Origin: Tuberibacillus calidus DSM 17572
GTDB taxonomy: Bacteria; Bacillota; Bacilli; Bacillales; Sporolactobacillaceae
Assembly: GCF_000430685.1 (NCBI RefSeq)
Contig: NZ_KE387197.1
Span: forward strand, 701-61,642
DNA: 60,942 bases
Reading direction: 5' to 3'
Shown in pieces: positions 1-9,187 of the stretch; position 1 is the stretch's first letter, and every line of letters starts with the position of its first letter. Position numbers and translations under genes: made by a program. The notes below the pieces were generated by a model. That model made no database searches and was not told the origin of the DNA. It saw only the letters and a program-made list of their open reading frames with translations.

Positions 1-69
1 AATCAGTGTTCCGAATCTCTGAGTAAGCTTCGTTCAATTAACAAGCGAGTGCACATAATAATTAAGCAC

Positions 70-145
70 GAGCCATTAGCTCAGTCGGTAGAGCATCTGA
101 CTTTTAATCAGAGGGTCGAAGGTTCGAGTCCTTCATGGCTCACCA
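70..145 (+). tRNA. tRNA-Lys (anticodon TTT)
   Basis: A complete 76-nt cloverleaf. The acceptor arms GAGCCAT and ATGGCTC pair, the anticodon loop is CTTTTAA inside a TCTGA/TCAGA stem, and the T-arm contains GGTTCGAGTCC. The CCA end is encoded. It is the first of a tRNA array whose order (Lys, Leu, Gly, Arg, Pro, Ala) resembles arrays that follow rRNA operons in Bacillus. The 69 bases before it show nothing I can assign. Confidence 0.97.
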
Positions 146-167
146 TTTTTATCATCTTAAGTGTTGC

Positions 168-248
168 GCGGGTATGGCGGAATTGGCAGACGCGCTAGAC
201 TTAGGATCTAGTGTCTTTGACGTGGGGGTTCAAGTCCCTCTACCCGCA
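168..248 (+). tRNA. tRNA-Leu (anticodon TAG)
   Basis: A class II tRNA with a variable arm. The acceptor GCGGGTA pairs with TACCCGC, and the anticodon loop CTTAGGA sits in a CTAGA/TCTAG stem. CCA is not encoded (the discriminator A is followed by TTG), so CCA must be added by the nucleotidyltransferase. Its neighbours in the array do encode CCA. Confidence 0.95.
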
Positions 249-256
249 TTGGGTGT

Positions 257-331
257 GCGGAAGTAGTTCAGTGGTAGAACACCACCTTGCCAAGGTGGGG
301 GTCGCGGGTTCGAGTCCCGTCTTCCGCTCCA
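257..331 (+). tRNA. tRNA-Gly (anticodon GCC), copy 1
   Basis: 75 nt. The acceptor GCGGAAG pairs with CTTCCGC, the anticodon loop is TTGCCAA, and CCA is encoded. It is identical over all 75 nt to the second Gly gene at 672-746. Confidence 0.97.
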
Positions 332-343
332 TTGCAAAGCTTT

Positions 344-420
344 GCGCCCTTAGATCAACTGGATAGATCGTCTGACTACGGATCAGAAGGTTAGGGGTTC
401 GAATCCTCTAGGGCGCGCCA
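344..420 (+). tRNA. tRNA-Arg (anticodon ACG)
   Basis: 77 nt. The acceptor GCGCCCT pairs with AGGGCGC, the anticodon loop CTACGGA sits in a TCTGA/TCAGA stem, and CCA is encoded. The A34 would be read as inosine after TadA deamination (known for this isoacceptor). Confidence 0.96.
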
Positions 421-475
421 TTTTAAAAAAAAATGCGGGCCATGCATTGCGTCACATACAAAAAATTAACGCAAA

Positions 476-552
476 CGGGAAGTGGCTCAGCTTGGTAGAG
501 CACCTGGTTTGGGACCAGGGGGTCGCAGGTTCAAATCCTGTCTTCCCGACCA
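476..552 (+). tRNA. tRNA-Pro (anticodon TGG)
   Basis: 77 nt. The acceptor CGGGAAG pairs with CTTCCCG, the anticodon loop TTTGGGA sits in a CCTGG/CCAGG stem, and CCA is encoded. It lies 4 nt before tRNA-Ala. Confidence 0.96.
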
Positions 553-556
553 TTAT

Positions 557-632
557 GGGGCCTTAGCTCAGCTGGGAGAGCACCTGCTTTGCAAGCAGGG
601 GGTCAGCGGTTCGATCCCGCTAGGCTCCACCA
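557..632 (+). tRNA. tRNA-Ala (anticodon TGC)
   Basis: 76 nt. The acceptor GGGGCCT pairs with AGGCTCC with one wobble, the anticodon loop TTTGCAA sits in a CCTGC/GCAGG stem, and CCA is encoded. An intrinsic terminator begins 10 nt after it, so it looks like the last gene of the main array. Confidence 0.96.
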
Positions 633-641
633 TATTTTTTA

Positions 642-667
642 AACAGGGATCATGAACCTGTTTTTTT
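642..667 (+). terminator. Intrinsic terminator after tRNA-Ala
   Basis: The stem AACAGG/CCTGTT has a 9-nt loop and is followed by a run of seven T. It closes the six-tRNA array but leaves only 4 nt before the next tRNA gene. Confidence 0.7.
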
Positions 668-671
668 GTTT

Positions 672-746
672 GCGGAAGTAGTTCAGTGGTAGAACACCAC
701 CTTGCCAAGGTGGGGGTCGCGGGTTCGAGTCCCGTCTTCCGCTCCA
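672..746 (+). tRNA. tRNA-Gly (anticodon GCC), copy 2
   Basis: Identical over 75 nt to the copy at 257-331, with CCA encoded. It lies just downstream of the terminator at 642-667 and has its own terminator at 794-831. No promoter fits between the two, so expression would need read-through of the first terminator. Confidence 0.96.
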
Positions 747-793
747 TTGAATTGAAAATCAATTAATACCATATAACTAAACTAGTTAAATTT

Positions 794-831
794 AAAATCC
801 CATTTTCGCAATGACGAAAGTGGGATTTTTA
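794..831 (+). terminator. Strong intrinsic terminator closing the tRNA region
   Basis: A 15-bp stem (794-808 with 815-829, one G-U pair) has the loop CAATGA. The 3' arm runs straight into T residues. It separates the tRNA cluster from the mgtC-like gene. Confidence 0.88.
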
Positions 832-869
832 TATTCCTTCGTTTTGTGATGATTTTTATGTTAATATCA

Positions 870-875
870 TATAAT
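870..875 (+). promoter_or_regulatory. Possible -10 box for the mgtC-like gene
   Basis: A perfect TATAAT lies about 48 nt before the start codon in AT-rich DNA. The best -35 candidate, TTGTGA at 844-849, is spaced 20 nt away, which is too far for a standard SigA promoter. Only the -10 is convincing. Confidence 0.35.
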
Positions 876-922
876 AAAAAATTAGAATAACAAATATGAA
901 TATTTATTCGGAGGTGGCCGTA

Positions 923-1624
923 ATGCATTTTAGTTGGATTAATCATGATATGACTACGATTACCATCAGGTTAATTACGGCCGCGGTTTTAAGCGGGTTA
1001 ATTGGCTTGGAAAGAGAAGTAAAACGCCATCCCGCGGGCTTCCGCACCCACCTTTTAGTTGGCGTGGGAGCTTGTATGCTTATGGTCTTGTCGTTATTTG
1101 GATTTAATGATTTTCTGTCTTCTGACCCTAATATTCGGTACGACCCATCGCGGCTACCTTCTTACGTCATCAGTGGGATTGGTTTTCTTGGTGCAGGGAC
1201 GATTATGGTTCACGGCATCACGGTCAGAGGATTGACGACAGCTGCATCGATTTGGGTTGTTTCTGGAATTGGTCTTGTCGTAGGTAGTGGCATGTATTTT
1301 GTTGCGGTTTTTACAACGATCATCGTGATTTCCAGTTTAATTTTTCTTAATAAGTGGGAACACTATATATTAAAGACCACTCAATCTGAGACATTATACC
1401 TTATTGTGAGCAACAACAATATATCTGCGACGTCACTCGTCGGTATTTTGGAAAAGCGCGGGATATCGATTTTGAAAATGGACGTCGAAAATATGCCCGA
1501 TTCGGATGACAAACTGGTCAAATACAGTTTTGTCGTACATTTTCCTAAAAATATCGATTTACCCGCCATCTATGACGATTTATCGAAAATGTCGGGGATC
1601 TATAAGGTTTATACACGGGAATAA
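923..1624 (+). CDS. MgtC/SapB family membrane protein
   Basis: A 233-residue protein of the MgtC/SapB family. The N-terminal part carries the hydrophobic MgtC core with the family-typical GLEREVK and AGFRTHLLVG segments, then SGIGFLGAG and VRGLTTAAS. About five membrane segments span roughly residues 10-145. The remaining 80 or so residues form a soluble ACT-like tail. I chose ATG 923 because GGAGG at 910-914 sits 8 nt upstream; an in-frame ATG at 896 has no ribosome site. MgtC members are linked to Mg2+ limitation and to modulation of the F-ATPase, but the role of the Bacillus-type paralogues is not settled. It stands alone between the tRNA cluster and ctsR. Confidence 0.88.
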   Translation: MHFSWINHDMTTITIRLITAAVLSGLIGLEREVKRHPAGFRTHLLVGVGACMLMVLSLFGFNDFLSSDPNIRYDPSRLPSYVISGIGFLGAGTIMVHGITVRGLTTAASIWVVSGIGLVVGSGMYFVAVFTTIIVISSLIFLNKWEHYILKTTQSETLYLIVSNNNISATSLVGILEKRGISILKMDVENMPDSDDKLVKYSFVVHFPKNIDLPAIYDDLSKMSGIYKVYTRE

Positions 1625-1641
1625 ATAGACGGTTTTGTTCG

Positions 1642-1671
1642 TTTCCATTTTAGGAGAAAATCATATATAAT
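1642..1671 (+). promoter_or_regulatory. SigA promoter of the ctsR operon
   Basis: The -10 TATAAT at 1666-1671 is perfect. TTTCCA at 1642-1647 serves as a -35 with an 18-nt spacer. The predicted transcription start falls inside the CtsR operator just downstream. Confidence 0.65.
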
Positions 1672-1674
1672 TAT

Positions 1675-1697
1675 TGTCAAAGATAGTCAAAGTCAAA
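1675..1697 (+). promoter_or_regulatory. CtsR operator (heptad direct repeats)
   Basis: The classical CtsR box is two GTCAAA-type heptads separated by 3 nt. Here TGTCAAA (1675-1681) and AGTCAAA (1685-1691) have that spacing, and a third GTCAAA follows immediately (1692-1697). The site covers the transcription start region, so CtsR binding would block initiation of its own operon. Confidence 0.9.
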
Positions 1698-1711
1698 AGG
1701 GGGTGACATCG

Positions 1712-2170
1712 GTGGCGAACATTTCAGATATTATTGAAGCCTACATTAAAAAGTTCTTTAATCATCAAAGCGAGGTCGAAATTAAACGCAGTGAACTCGC
1801 CGAACTTTTTCAATGTGTCCCCTCACAAATCAATTACGTGTTGAACACTCGCTTTTCTATGGAACAAGGGTATATCGTCGAAAGCAAACGCGGTGGCGGT
1901 GGTTATATACGGATTATTAAAGTGAGCCCGAATAATAATGCGGAATTAATCGATTATATGATTCAGTTGATCGGGGATCGCATCACGCAGTCCAAATCAT
2001 ATGCTATGATAACTAGACTGTTTGAGGAAGATCTGATCAACGAGCGTGAAGCAAAATTAATGTTAAGTGCCATTGATCGCTCTGTATTGGATTTAAGCAT
2101 ACCGTTAAGAGATGTTGTCAGAGCCAATATCTTAAAGTCAATGCTTGAAGCTTTGAAATATAAAATGTAA
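1712..2170 (+). CDS. ctsR: Transcriptional repressor CtsR
   Basis: A 152-residue class III heat-shock repressor and first gene of its own operon. The N-terminal winged helix-turn-helix includes FQCVPSQINYV and the glycine-rich wing ESKRGGGGYIRI, which reads the heptad operator and acts as a thermosensor in B. subtilis. The C-terminal part is the dimer/McsB-interaction domain. I chose GTG 1712 because AAGGGGG at about 1697-1703 is 8 nt upstream and the resulting N-terminus (NISDIIE) matches the family. GTG 1703 would overlap the ribosome site. CtsR is inactivated by heat and by McsA/McsB/ClpC, the downstream genes. Confidence 0.96.
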   Translation: MANISDIIEAYIKKFFNHQSEVEIKRSELAELFQCVPSQINYVLNTRFSMEQGYIVESKRGGGGYIRIIKVSPNNNAELIDYMIQLIGDRITQSKSYAMITRLFEEDLINEREAKLMLSAIDRSVLDLSIPLRDVVRANILKSMLEALKYKM

Positions 2171-2206
2171 GTGATGAGAAGATGGATCCGAAGGGAGATC
2201 ATCCAA

Positions 2207-2728
2207 ATGGAATGTCAAGAATGTCATATGAGGCCGGCGACGCTCCACTTTACGAAAATCGTCAACGGCAAAAAAATGGAGGTTCATCTTTGCGAAAGAT
2301 GTGCCAAAGAAAAAGGCGAAGTGATGGCAGGATCTAATGCGTTTTCCATACACAATCTGTTATCGGGATTTTTGAACTTTGAACAATTAACCGGTCAAAG
2401 GGAAAACGATCCTTTTAGCGGGGATGTGCAATGCCCTAAATGTGGGTTGACGTACAGTGAATTTGCCAAAATAGGGAAGTTTGGTTGTGCCCAATGCTAC
2501 CGCGCTTTTAACCACCTATTGGATCCGATTTTACGAAAGGTCCATGCCGGCAACACCGTTCATACCGGTAAAATCCCGAAACGGACCGGGAAAAACATCA
2601 GCACTAAACGAAAAATCCAATCGCTCAAAGAAGAACTGCAATATTTGATTGAGCGTGAAGAGTTTGAGAAGGCAGCGGTGATTAGGGATCAAATTCGCGC
2701 TTTAGAAAAAGGTGGGAACGAATTATGA
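2207..2728 (+). CDS. mcsA: McsA, activator of the protein arginine kinase McsB
   Basis: A 173-residue zinc protein that stimulates McsB arginine kinase activity and adapts ClpC to substrates. Cysteine pairs at C3/C6 and C29/C32 and a later CPKC...CAQC set form zinc sites. The C-terminus carries a UVR-type coiled motif ([17 protein letters not shown]), the part known to contact ClpC in related proteins. I chose ATG 2207 because AGGGAG lies about 9 nt upstream and the first zinc pair then sits at the extreme N-terminus as in the family. It overlaps mcsB by 4 nt (ATGA), implying translational coupling. Confidence 0.95.
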   Translation: MECQECHMRPATLHFTKIVNGKKMEVHLCERCAKEKGEVMAGSNAFSIHNLLSGFLNFEQLTGQRENDPFSGDVQCPKCGLTYSEFAKIGKFGCAQCYRAFNHLLDPILRKVHAGNTVHTGKIPKRTGKNISTKRKIQSLKEELQYLIEREEFEKAAVIRDQIRALEKGGNEL

Positions 2729-3795
2729 GTCTAAGGCAATTTATCGACCAAGCCGTAAGCCCATGGATGCAAGGGGACGGACCAGATGGCGATATTGTTC
2801 TCAGCAGCCGTATTCGGTTGGCCCGTAACCTTGATGATTATGCTTTCCCCATCATGGCGACGGTAGATCAAGCGAAAAAAGCGATGGAGTATATTAAAGA
2901 CCACCTCAATGGAGCGAGCTATCACGGACTCGGAAAATTCGAATGGGTGGAAATGAGTCGCCTTAAACCTATTGAAAAAAGGGTACTCGTTGAGAAGCAT
3001 TTAATTAGCCCGAACCTTGCTGAGGACTCTAATTATAGCGCCGCTTTAATCAACGAAACGGAATCCATTAGCATTATGATTAATGAGGAAGACCACCTGC
3101 GCATTCAATGTTTATTCCCCGGTTTCCAGTTGAATGAAGCATTGACTTTAGCCAGTGGGGTAGATGATTGGCTAGAGGAAATGTTTAATTTCGCGTTTGA
3201 TGAACAAAGAGGGTATTTAACCAGTTGTCCGACAAATGTCGGCACGGGTCTCCGTGCCTCCGTTATGGTCCATTTGCCGGCATTAATGATTACCCAGAGG
3301 ATGAATCGGATTGCTCCGGCTATTAACCAATTTGGACTGGTGGTAAGGGGCATCTACGGGGAAGGAAGCGAAGCATTAGGAAATGTTTTTCAAATCTCTA
3401 ATCAAATCACTCTTGGCAAATCCGAAGAAGATATCGTTGAAGATTTAAGAGGCGTCGTGATGCAACTGATTCAACAAGAAAAAGCGGCGCGTCGGGATTT
3501 GCTGAGTTACTCTAAAATTCAATTGGAAGATCGGGTATATCGGTCTTATGGTGTTTTGAAATACAGCCGGGTGATTCACTCCAAAGAAGCCGCCAAATGC
3601 TTATCAGATGTCCGCCTTGGCATCGATCTTGGATTAATTAAAGGCGTTTCCCGGAACATACTTAATGAATTGATGATTATTACACAGCCCGGGTTTCTCC
3701 AACACTATTTTAAAGAGGCTTTGGAACCGGATGAAAGGGATGTCCGGCGGGCAATATTGATAAGAGAAAGAATTCAAATGGAAGAAAACCAATAA
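2725..3795 (+). CDS. mcsB: Protein arginine kinase McsB
   Basis: A 356-residue ATP:guanido phosphotransferase-fold enzyme that phosphorylates arginine residues on CtsR and misfolded proteins, marking them for ClpC-ClpP. The nucleotide-binding SSRIRLARN is near residue 28, and the catalytic-loop cysteine lies in SCPTNVGTG at about residue 168. The C-terminal [15 protein letters not shown] resembles the phospho-arginine docking region. Length matches B. subtilis McsB. Start ATG 2725 overlaps the mcsA stop; clpC starts 15 nt after the stop. Confidence 0.96.
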   Translation: MSLRQFIDQAVSPWMQGDGPDGDIVLSSRIRLARNLDDYAFPIMATVDQAKKAMEYIKDHLNGASYHGLGKFEWVEMSRLKPIEKRVLVEKHLISPNLAEDSNYSAALINETESISIMINEEDHLRIQCLFPGFQLNEALTLASGVDDWLEEMFNFAFDEQRGYLTSCPTNVGTGLRASVMVHLPALMITQRMNRIAPAINQFGLVVRGIYGEGSEALGNVFQISNQITLGKSEEDIVEDLRGVVMQLIQQEKAARRDLLSYSKIQLEDRVYRSYGVLKYSRVIHSKEAAKCLSDVRLGIDLGLIKGVSRNILNELMIITQPGFLQHYFKEALEPDERDVRRAILIRERIQMEENQ

Positions 3796-3810
3796 GGAGG
3801 GTGACCGTCT

Positions 3811-6255
3811 ATGATGTTTGGCCGTTTTACAGAGAGAGCCCAAAAGGTTTTGGCACTTGCGCAGGAGGAAGCGGTACGTCTTGGTCATAACAATGTTGGT
3901 ACGGAACATATTTTACTTGGCTTAGTACGTGAAGGGGAAGGCATTGCCGCTAAAGCTCTCAAGGCGTTGAATTTAAATCCAGAAAAAATTCAAAGAGAAG
4001 TGGAGGCCCTTATCGGACGCGGAAGCGACATTGACCAACCGCCTCACTATACACCGCGCGCCAAAAAAGTTATTGAACTGTCCATGGATGAAGCCAGGAA
4101 AATCGGTCATTCCTATGTCGGAACTGAACATATATTACTAGGTTTGATTCGTGAAGGTGAAGGGGTCGCGGCGCGCGTTTTAAATAATCTTGGTGTCAGC
4201 CTGAACAAGGCGCGTCAGCAAGTTTTACAACTTCTTGGCAGCCACGAAGCAGCAGCCGGACAACAAGGCCGGGCTGGCAGTGCCAATACACCGACCCTTG
4301 ACAGTTTGGCACGGGATTTAACGGCACAAGCGCGGGAAGGCGGGTTAGATCCGGTGATCGGCCGAAGCAAAGAAATTGAGCGCGTCATCGAAGTGCTCAG
4401 CCGAAGGACGAAAAACAATCCGGTCCTCATCGGGGAGCCGGGCGTTGGGAAAACGGCCATCGCCGAAGGGCTTGCCCAGCAAATCGTTAATAATGAAGTG
4501 CCCGAAATCTTGAGGGATAAACGCGTCATGACGTTAGATATGGGAACAGTCGTCGCTGGTACCAAATACCGCGGCGAGTTCGAGGATCGATTGAAAAAAG
4601 TGATGGATGAAATCCGCCAAGCCGGTAATATCATCTTATTTATTGATGAGCTGCATACTTTAATTGGGGCAGGTGGCGCAGAAGGAGCGATTGATGCTTC
4701 CAACATCCTGAAGCCGTCCCTCGCTCGTGGGGAATTGCAATGCATCGGGGCTACGACGCTTGATGAATATCGGAAATACATCGAAAAGGATGCCGCTCTG
4801 GAACGGCGCTTTCAACCAATTAGAGTAGAGGAACCAAGTCCGGAAGAATCCGTATTAATTTTAAAAGGATTGCGCGATCACTATGAAGCGCATCACCGCG
4901 TCAAAATTACCGATGAAGCCATTGAAGCTGCTGTCAATTTATCCGACCGTTATATATCGGATCGGTTTTTGCCAGATAAAGCGATTGACCTCATCGATGA
5001 GGCGGCTTCGAAGGTGCGTCTACGTTCCTATACGGCTCCGCCAAACCTAAAGGAATTGGAACAAAAGCTAGAAGAAATTAAGAAAGAAAAAGACGCTGCC
5101 GTTCAAAGCCAAGAATTTGAAAAAGCTGCTTCTTTAAGGGATACGGAACAAAGGCTTAAAGAGGAATTGGAAAAAACACAACAAGAGTGGAAACAAAAAC
5201 AAGGCCAAGAAAATACAGAAGTCACACCCGAAGACATTGCGATTGTCGTTTCTAACTGGACGGGTGTGCCGGTTTCCAAACTGGCGCAAGAAGAAAGCGA
5301 ACGGCTCCTTCATATGGAGGAAATATTGCATAAACGCGTCATTGGCCAAGAAGAGGCTGTAAAGGCGATTTCTCAAGCCATTCGCCGGGCGCGCGCCGGT
5401 TTGAAAGATCCAAAGCGACCGATCGGTTCCTTTATTTTCCTTGGCCCAACAGGTGTCGGTAAAACCGAATTGGCGAGAGCCGTTGCGGAGGCGTTGTTTG
5501 GGGACGAAGAGGCGATCATCCGCATCGACATGTCGGAATACATGGAGAAACATACAACTAGCCGTCTTGTCGGTTCGCCTCCCGGTTATGTCGGGCATGA
5601 AGAAGGCGGTCAATTGACAGAGAAAGTCCGCCGCAAACCTTACTCCGTCATCCTTTTGGATGAAATTGAGAAAGCCCATCCCGATGTCTTTAATATTTTG
5701 CTTCAAGTCTTGGACGACGGCCGTCTGACAGATTCGAAGGGAAGAACCGTCGACTTTCGAAATACGGTCATTATCATGACGTCAAATGTCGGGGCTGAAA
5801 CACTTAAAAGAAACAGACATGTTGGTTTTACTGTCGGCGGCGAAAGCGGCGCTTATAGCGAAATGAAAACAAAAGTTTTAGATGAATTAAAACGAACATT
5901 CCGTCCGGAGTTTTTAAACCGGATTGACGAGATTATCGTCTTTCATGAATTGAAAACGGAACAAATTGAAAAAATCGTCGGCCTTTTGGCGAGTGACTTA
6001 GAACAGCGATTGGAAAACCAAGGCATTACGTTAACATTGACGGATGCAGCGAAAAAACAAATTGCCAAAGAAGGTTATGACCCTGAATATGGTGCGCGGC
6101 CGCTGAAGAGGGCGCTACAAAAGAAAGTTGAAGATCGCTTATCAGAGGAACTATTAAAAGGCAACATTTCGAAAGGTAGTTCCGTTGTTGTCGATTACAA
6201 AGACGGCCAATTTGTCGTTACTGATGAAAAGAAAAGTGTAAGTAAAACGTCATGA
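3811..6255 (+). CDS. clpC: ATP-dependent Clp protease ATPase subunit ClpC
   Basis: An 814-residue HSP100 unfoldase that feeds proteins to ClpP. Two Clp_N repeats (about 1-150) bind adaptors and phospho-arginine. AAA domain 1 has Walker A GEPGVGKT near residue 208. A UVR/middle coiled segment (about 420-460) follows, and AAA domain 2 has GPTGVGKT near 545. The protein ends in a basic, serine-rich tail. A strong AAGGAGGGTGA precedes ATG 3811. Last gene of the CtsR operon; no clear terminator follows, so transcription may continue into radA. Confidence 0.98.
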   Translation: MMFGRFTERAQKVLALAQEEAVRLGHNNVGTEHILLGLVREGEGIAAKALKALNLNPEKIQREVEALIGRGSDIDQPPHYTPRAKKVIELSMDEARKIGHSYVGTEHILLGLIREGEGVAARVLNNLGVSLNKARQQVLQLLGSHEAAAGQQGRAGSANTPTLDSLARDLTAQAREGGLDPVIGRSKEIERVIEVLSRRTKNNPVLIGEPGVGKTAIAEGLAQQIVNNEVPEILRDKRVMTLDMGTVVAGTKYRGEFEDRLKKVMDEIRQAGNIILFIDELHTLIGAGGAEGAIDASNILKPSLARGELQCIGATTLDEYRKYIEKDAALERRFQPIRVEEPSPEESVLILKGLRDHYEAHHRVKITDEAIEAAVNLSDRYISDRFLPDKAIDLIDEAASKVRLRSYTAPPNLKELEQKLEEIKKEKDAAVQSQEFEKAASLRDTEQRLKEELEKTQQEWKQKQGQENTEVTPEDIAIVVSNWTGVPVSKLAQEESERLLHMEEILHKRVIGQEEAVKAISQAIRRARAGLKDPKRPIGSFIFLGPTGVGKTELARAVAEALFGDEEAIIRIDMSEYMEKHTTSRLVGSPPGYVGHEEGGQLTEKVRRKPYSVILLDEIEKAHPDVFNILLQVLDDGRLTDSKGRTVDFRNTVIIMTSNVGAETLKRNRHVGFTVGGESGAYSEMKTKVLDELKRTFRPEFLNRIDEIIVFHELKTEQIEKIVGLLASDLEQRLENQGITLTLTDAAKKQIAKEGYDPEYGARPLKRALQKKVEDRLSEELLKGNISKGSSVVVDYKDGQFVVTDEKKSVSKTS

Positions 6256-6379
6256 AAGATACATTTAGGTGAATTGTTCCCTATGTTAAAATGAAAATAC
6301 CATCATGAGTGATAAAGGAATGTGACGACAAAAACGACACCCATGTGCCTTTTTCCTTTGTCAATGGGAGTTGCGAGGA

Positions 6380-7780
6380 ATGCCAAAAATAAAAACCGTC
6401 TTTTTTTGCCAGGAATGCGGGTACGAAAGTGCGAAGTGGATGGGAAGATGCCCGGGTTGCGGTCAATGGAATACCATGGTGGAAGAAATTATTAATACCA
6501 AAGCCGACCAGGACAGGAGAAAAAGCGGAAAGACACCGAATAAGCCCATTCCCATCAGCCAAATTGAAAAAACGAGCGAAAAAAGATTTTTGACAAAAAC
6601 CAACGAATTGAATCGGGTGCTCGGCGGCGGGGTGGTGCCCGGCTCCCTCGTCTTGGTTGGGGGTGACCCGGGAATCGGGAAGTCGACCTTATTGTTACAA
6701 ATGTCCAACCAGCTTGCCGAAGCAGGGTATACGGTTTTATATGTCTCTGGAGAAGAGTCTGTGAAGCAGACGAAAATGCGTGCGGAAAGACTGGATATTC
6801 ATTCCGATCGGCTTTTTGTGATGGCGGAGACCGATATGTTTGAAATTGAGACCCGCCTTGATGAGATCCAACCTGATTTTCTCGTTGTGGATTCCATTCA
6901 AACGGTCTATAGCAGCGATGTGACGTCAGCTCCCGGGAGCGTCTCCCAAGTCCGCGAATGCACAGGGAGACTCATGCGGATTGCAAAAACAAAAGGAGTG
7001 GCCACCTTTATCGTCGGCCATGTTACCAAAGACGGTGCCATCGCCGGGCCGCGGCTTTTGGAACATATGGTCGATACGGTTCTTTATTTTGAAGGGGAGC
7101 GTCACCATACGTTTCGTATTCTACGGGCGGTTAAAAATCGCTTTGGTTCCACGAATGAAATGGGTGTATTTGAAATGAAGGAATCGGGACTCACTGAAGT
7201 CGCGAATCCATCGGAAATTTTTCTTCAAGAAAGAACAAAAGGGGCTTGCGGCTCGACGGTGGCCGCGTCTATGGAAGGCACCCGCCCCATGCTCGTAGAA
7301 ATTCAAGCTTTAGTCACACCAACGAGTTATACAAATGCACGGCGAATGGCCACTGGCATTGATCCAAATCGGCTGTCAATGTTGATGGCAGTTTTGGAAA
7401 AACGCGTTGGGCTTTTGATGCAAAATCATGATGCCTATGTCAATGTTGCCGGCGGTGTCAGACTAGATGAACCGGCTGTTGACCTTGCGGTGGCCGTCAG
7501 TGTCGCTTCAAGCTTCAGGGACCAACCCGTTGTGCCAACCGATGTACTCATCGGTGAAGTCGGCCTCACAGGGGAAATTCGTCGCGTCTCCCGCATTGAA
7601 CAAAGGGTTTTAGAGGCACAAAAACTTGGCTTTGAACGAGCGATTATACCAGAGCAAAATATTGGCGGATGGAAGGCGCCTGAAGGAATTACCATCATTG
7701 GTGTGAGAACCGTCGCCGAGGCCATGGAATACACCCTCGGCGCAGCAAAGCGGAGCGTTTTGCCAAAAGTCTATGAATAA
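6380..7780 (+). CDS. radA: DNA repair protein RadA
   Basis: A 466-residue RecA-like branch-migration ATPase for recombination intermediates. It has an N-terminal C4 zinc finger (CQECGYES...CPGCGQW), Walker [10 protein letters not shown] near residue 94, the RadA-specific KNRFG motif, and a C-terminal Lon-protease-like domain without catalytic function. I chose ATG 6380 because GGGAG at 6366-6370 is 9 nt upstream and the N-terminus then aligns with B. subtilis RadA; TTG 6371 would lie next to the ribosome site. In B. subtilis disA follows; here a terminator and then yacL follow. Confidence 0.96.
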   Translation: MPKIKTVFFCQECGYESAKWMGRCPGCGQWNTMVEEIINTKADQDRRKSGKTPNKPIPISQIEKTSEKRFLTKTNELNRVLGGGVVPGSLVLVGGDPGIGKSTLLLQMSNQLAEAGYTVLYVSGEESVKQTKMRAERLDIHSDRLFVMAETDMFEIETRLDEIQPDFLVVDSIQTVYSSDVTSAPGSVSQVRECTGRLMRIAKTKGVATFIVGHVTKDGAIAGPRLLEHMVDTVLYFEGERHHTFRILRAVKNRFGSTNEMGVFEMKESGLTEVANPSEIFLQERTKGACGSTVAASMEGTRPMLVEIQALVTPTSYTNARRMATGIDPNRLSMLMAVLEKRVGLLMQNHDAYVNVAGGVRLDEPAVDLAVAVSVASSFRDQPVVPTDVLIGEVGLTGEIRRVSRIEQRVLEAQKLGFERAIIPEQNIGGWKAPEGITIIGVRTVAEAMEYTLGAAKRSVLPKVYE

Positions 7781-7787
7781 AGGAAAA

Positions 7788-7848
7788 AGGTAAGTAACCG
7801 GTTCTTTGTGAGTTCCGCTTAACAAAGACCGGTTCGCACCTATTTTTT
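7788..7848 (+). terminator. Intrinsic terminator after radA
   Basis: A long hairpin pairs AACCGGTTCTTTGT (7796-7809) with ACAAAGACCGGTT (7822-7834), with outer AGGT/ACCT pairing and a T6 run at 7843-7848. It separates radA from yacL, so yacL probably has its own promoter in 7849-8050. A TTGACA at 7899-7904 lacks a good -10 at the right distance. Confidence 0.75.
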
Positions 7849-8068
7849 AGCAAGAATGGCCATTCTTTTAAGAGAAAAGACCTAAGAGTAAGATACCATT
7901 GACAGATATTTGAAACCTATGTTACGTTGGAGGCAACAATCCATAGTTTTACATGTCTTTTTTTGGAAATGATATTTTGTTCATTTTATAGAAAAAATAT
8001 GTGATTTTCTATGATCACGAGTTTCAAAATAGAGATTCTGTCTATACTGTTTAAGGGAGGTGATAAGA

Positions 8069-9172
8069 ATGATGAAACGGACCATCCAGTTGTTCTTCAT
8101 CATTATAGGTGGAACATTAGGATTCGTTTATATTCCGAAACTCATCATGTTATTAAATTTTGGCAAAGGTTTAGAATGGTTGGAATCGCCTTATACAGGT
8201 ATGGTTATTGGGGCAGTTATTTTTTACTTTTTAACGCTCTGGTTTGTAGACTCCATTGTCCAAGTCATTAAAGTGTTTGAAGAAAAAATTGTGAAGGCAC
8301 CGGTTGCCGATGTTCTGTTCGGAACATTAGGGCTTGTGATCGGACTTGTCGTTGCTTTTTTGATACAAATCCCGCTAAACAATATTCCTTTAACCGCCAT
8401 TAGCAGCGTCGTTCCGGTCTTTACGATTTTCCTTTATCTGTTTTTGGGGTATCTCGGTTTTCAAATCGGATTCAAAAAGCGTGATGAACTCATAAACTTT
8501 TTCCCGATCTCTAAAACAAGAGATAAGCGGAAAGACAATGAAGACGGGTCAATCAAACGGGGCTCGTCATTAAAAATTTTAGATACGAGCGTCATTATTG
8601 ACGGAAGAATTGCTGATATTTGTCAAACAGGTTTTCTTGAAGGGACGTTAGTGATCCCGCGGTTTGTTCTGGAAGAATTGCAACATATCGCGGATTCATC
8701 CGATGTGTTAAAACGCAACCGCGGGCGGCGGGGTTTGGACATATTAAATAAAATCCAAAAGGAACTGGCTGTCAAAGTGGAAATCTATGAAGGTGATTTT
8801 GATGAGGTTTCTGAAGTTGACAGCAAATTAGTTAAACTCGCCCTCCTGGTAGGAGGCGTCGTGGTTACCAATGACTTTAATTTAAATAAAGTATGTGAAT
8901 TACAAGGCGTTTCGGTGTTAAATATTAATGATTTGGCCAATGCCGTCAAACCGGTCGTGCTACCCGGCGAAGAAATGAAAGTGCAAGTGATTAAAGATGG
9001 AAAAGAACAAAATCAAGGCGTCGGTTATTTGGATGATGGCACGATGATCGTCGTCGAGGATGGCCGCACGCATATCGGCAAAACGATCGATGTGGTGGTC
9101 ACAAGTGTTTTGCAAACTTCCGCGGGTCGGATGATCTTTGCGAAGCCGAAAGTATTGGAACAAGCCTTGTAA
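8069..9172 (+). CDS. yacL: Membrane PIN/TRAM domain protein YacL
   Basis: A 367-residue protein of the YacL/PilT-N family. Four membrane segments occupy about residues 5-140. A PIN domain follows, with acidic residues of the nuclease centre visible in [10 protein letters not shown] and VVTNDFNLN, then a C-terminal TRAM domain ([14 protein letters not shown]). PIN domains are metal-dependent RNases in general; the substrate of this family is unknown. I chose ATG 8069 because GGAGG at 8056-8060 is 8 nt upstream. The position between radA and ispD is conserved in Bacilli. Confidence 0.92.
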   Translation: MMKRTIQLFFIIIGGTLGFVYIPKLIMLLNFGKGLEWLESPYTGMVIGAVIFYFLTLWFVDSIVQVIKVFEEKIVKAPVADVLFGTLGLVIGLVVAFLIQIPLNNIPLTAISSVVPVFTIFLYLFLGYLGFQIGFKKRDELINFFPISKTRDKRKDNEDGSIKRGSSLKILDTSVIIDGRIADICQTGFLEGTLVIPRFVLEELQHIADSSDVLKRNRGRRGLDILNKIQKELAVKVEIYEGDFDEVSEVDSKLVKLALLVGGVVVTNDFNLNKVCELQGVSVLNINDLANAVKPVVLPGEEMKVQVIKDGKEQNQGVGYLDDGTMIVVEDGRTHIGKTIDVVVTSVLQTSAGRMIFAKPKVLEQAL

Positions 9173-9187
9173 TTATCGGAGGAGACT

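Noticed and set aside
568-762. A minus-strand open frame of 64 codons across the tRNA-Ala and tRNA-Gly genes
   Set aside because: It is antisense to two clear tRNA genes and has no credible ribosome site; such frames are common translation artefacts of tRNA clusters.
4215-4781. A 188-codon minus-strand open frame inside clpC (and a similar one at 5134-5706)
   Set aside because: Both lie fully inside clpC, are rich in Arg/Ser/Pro as expected from the reverse of a coding strand, and resemble no family.
7899-7927. A promoter for yacL using TTGACA at 7899-7904
   Set aside because: No acceptable -10 lies at 16-18 nt; TATGTT is only 14 nt away. A promoter is expected in this gap, but I cannot place it.
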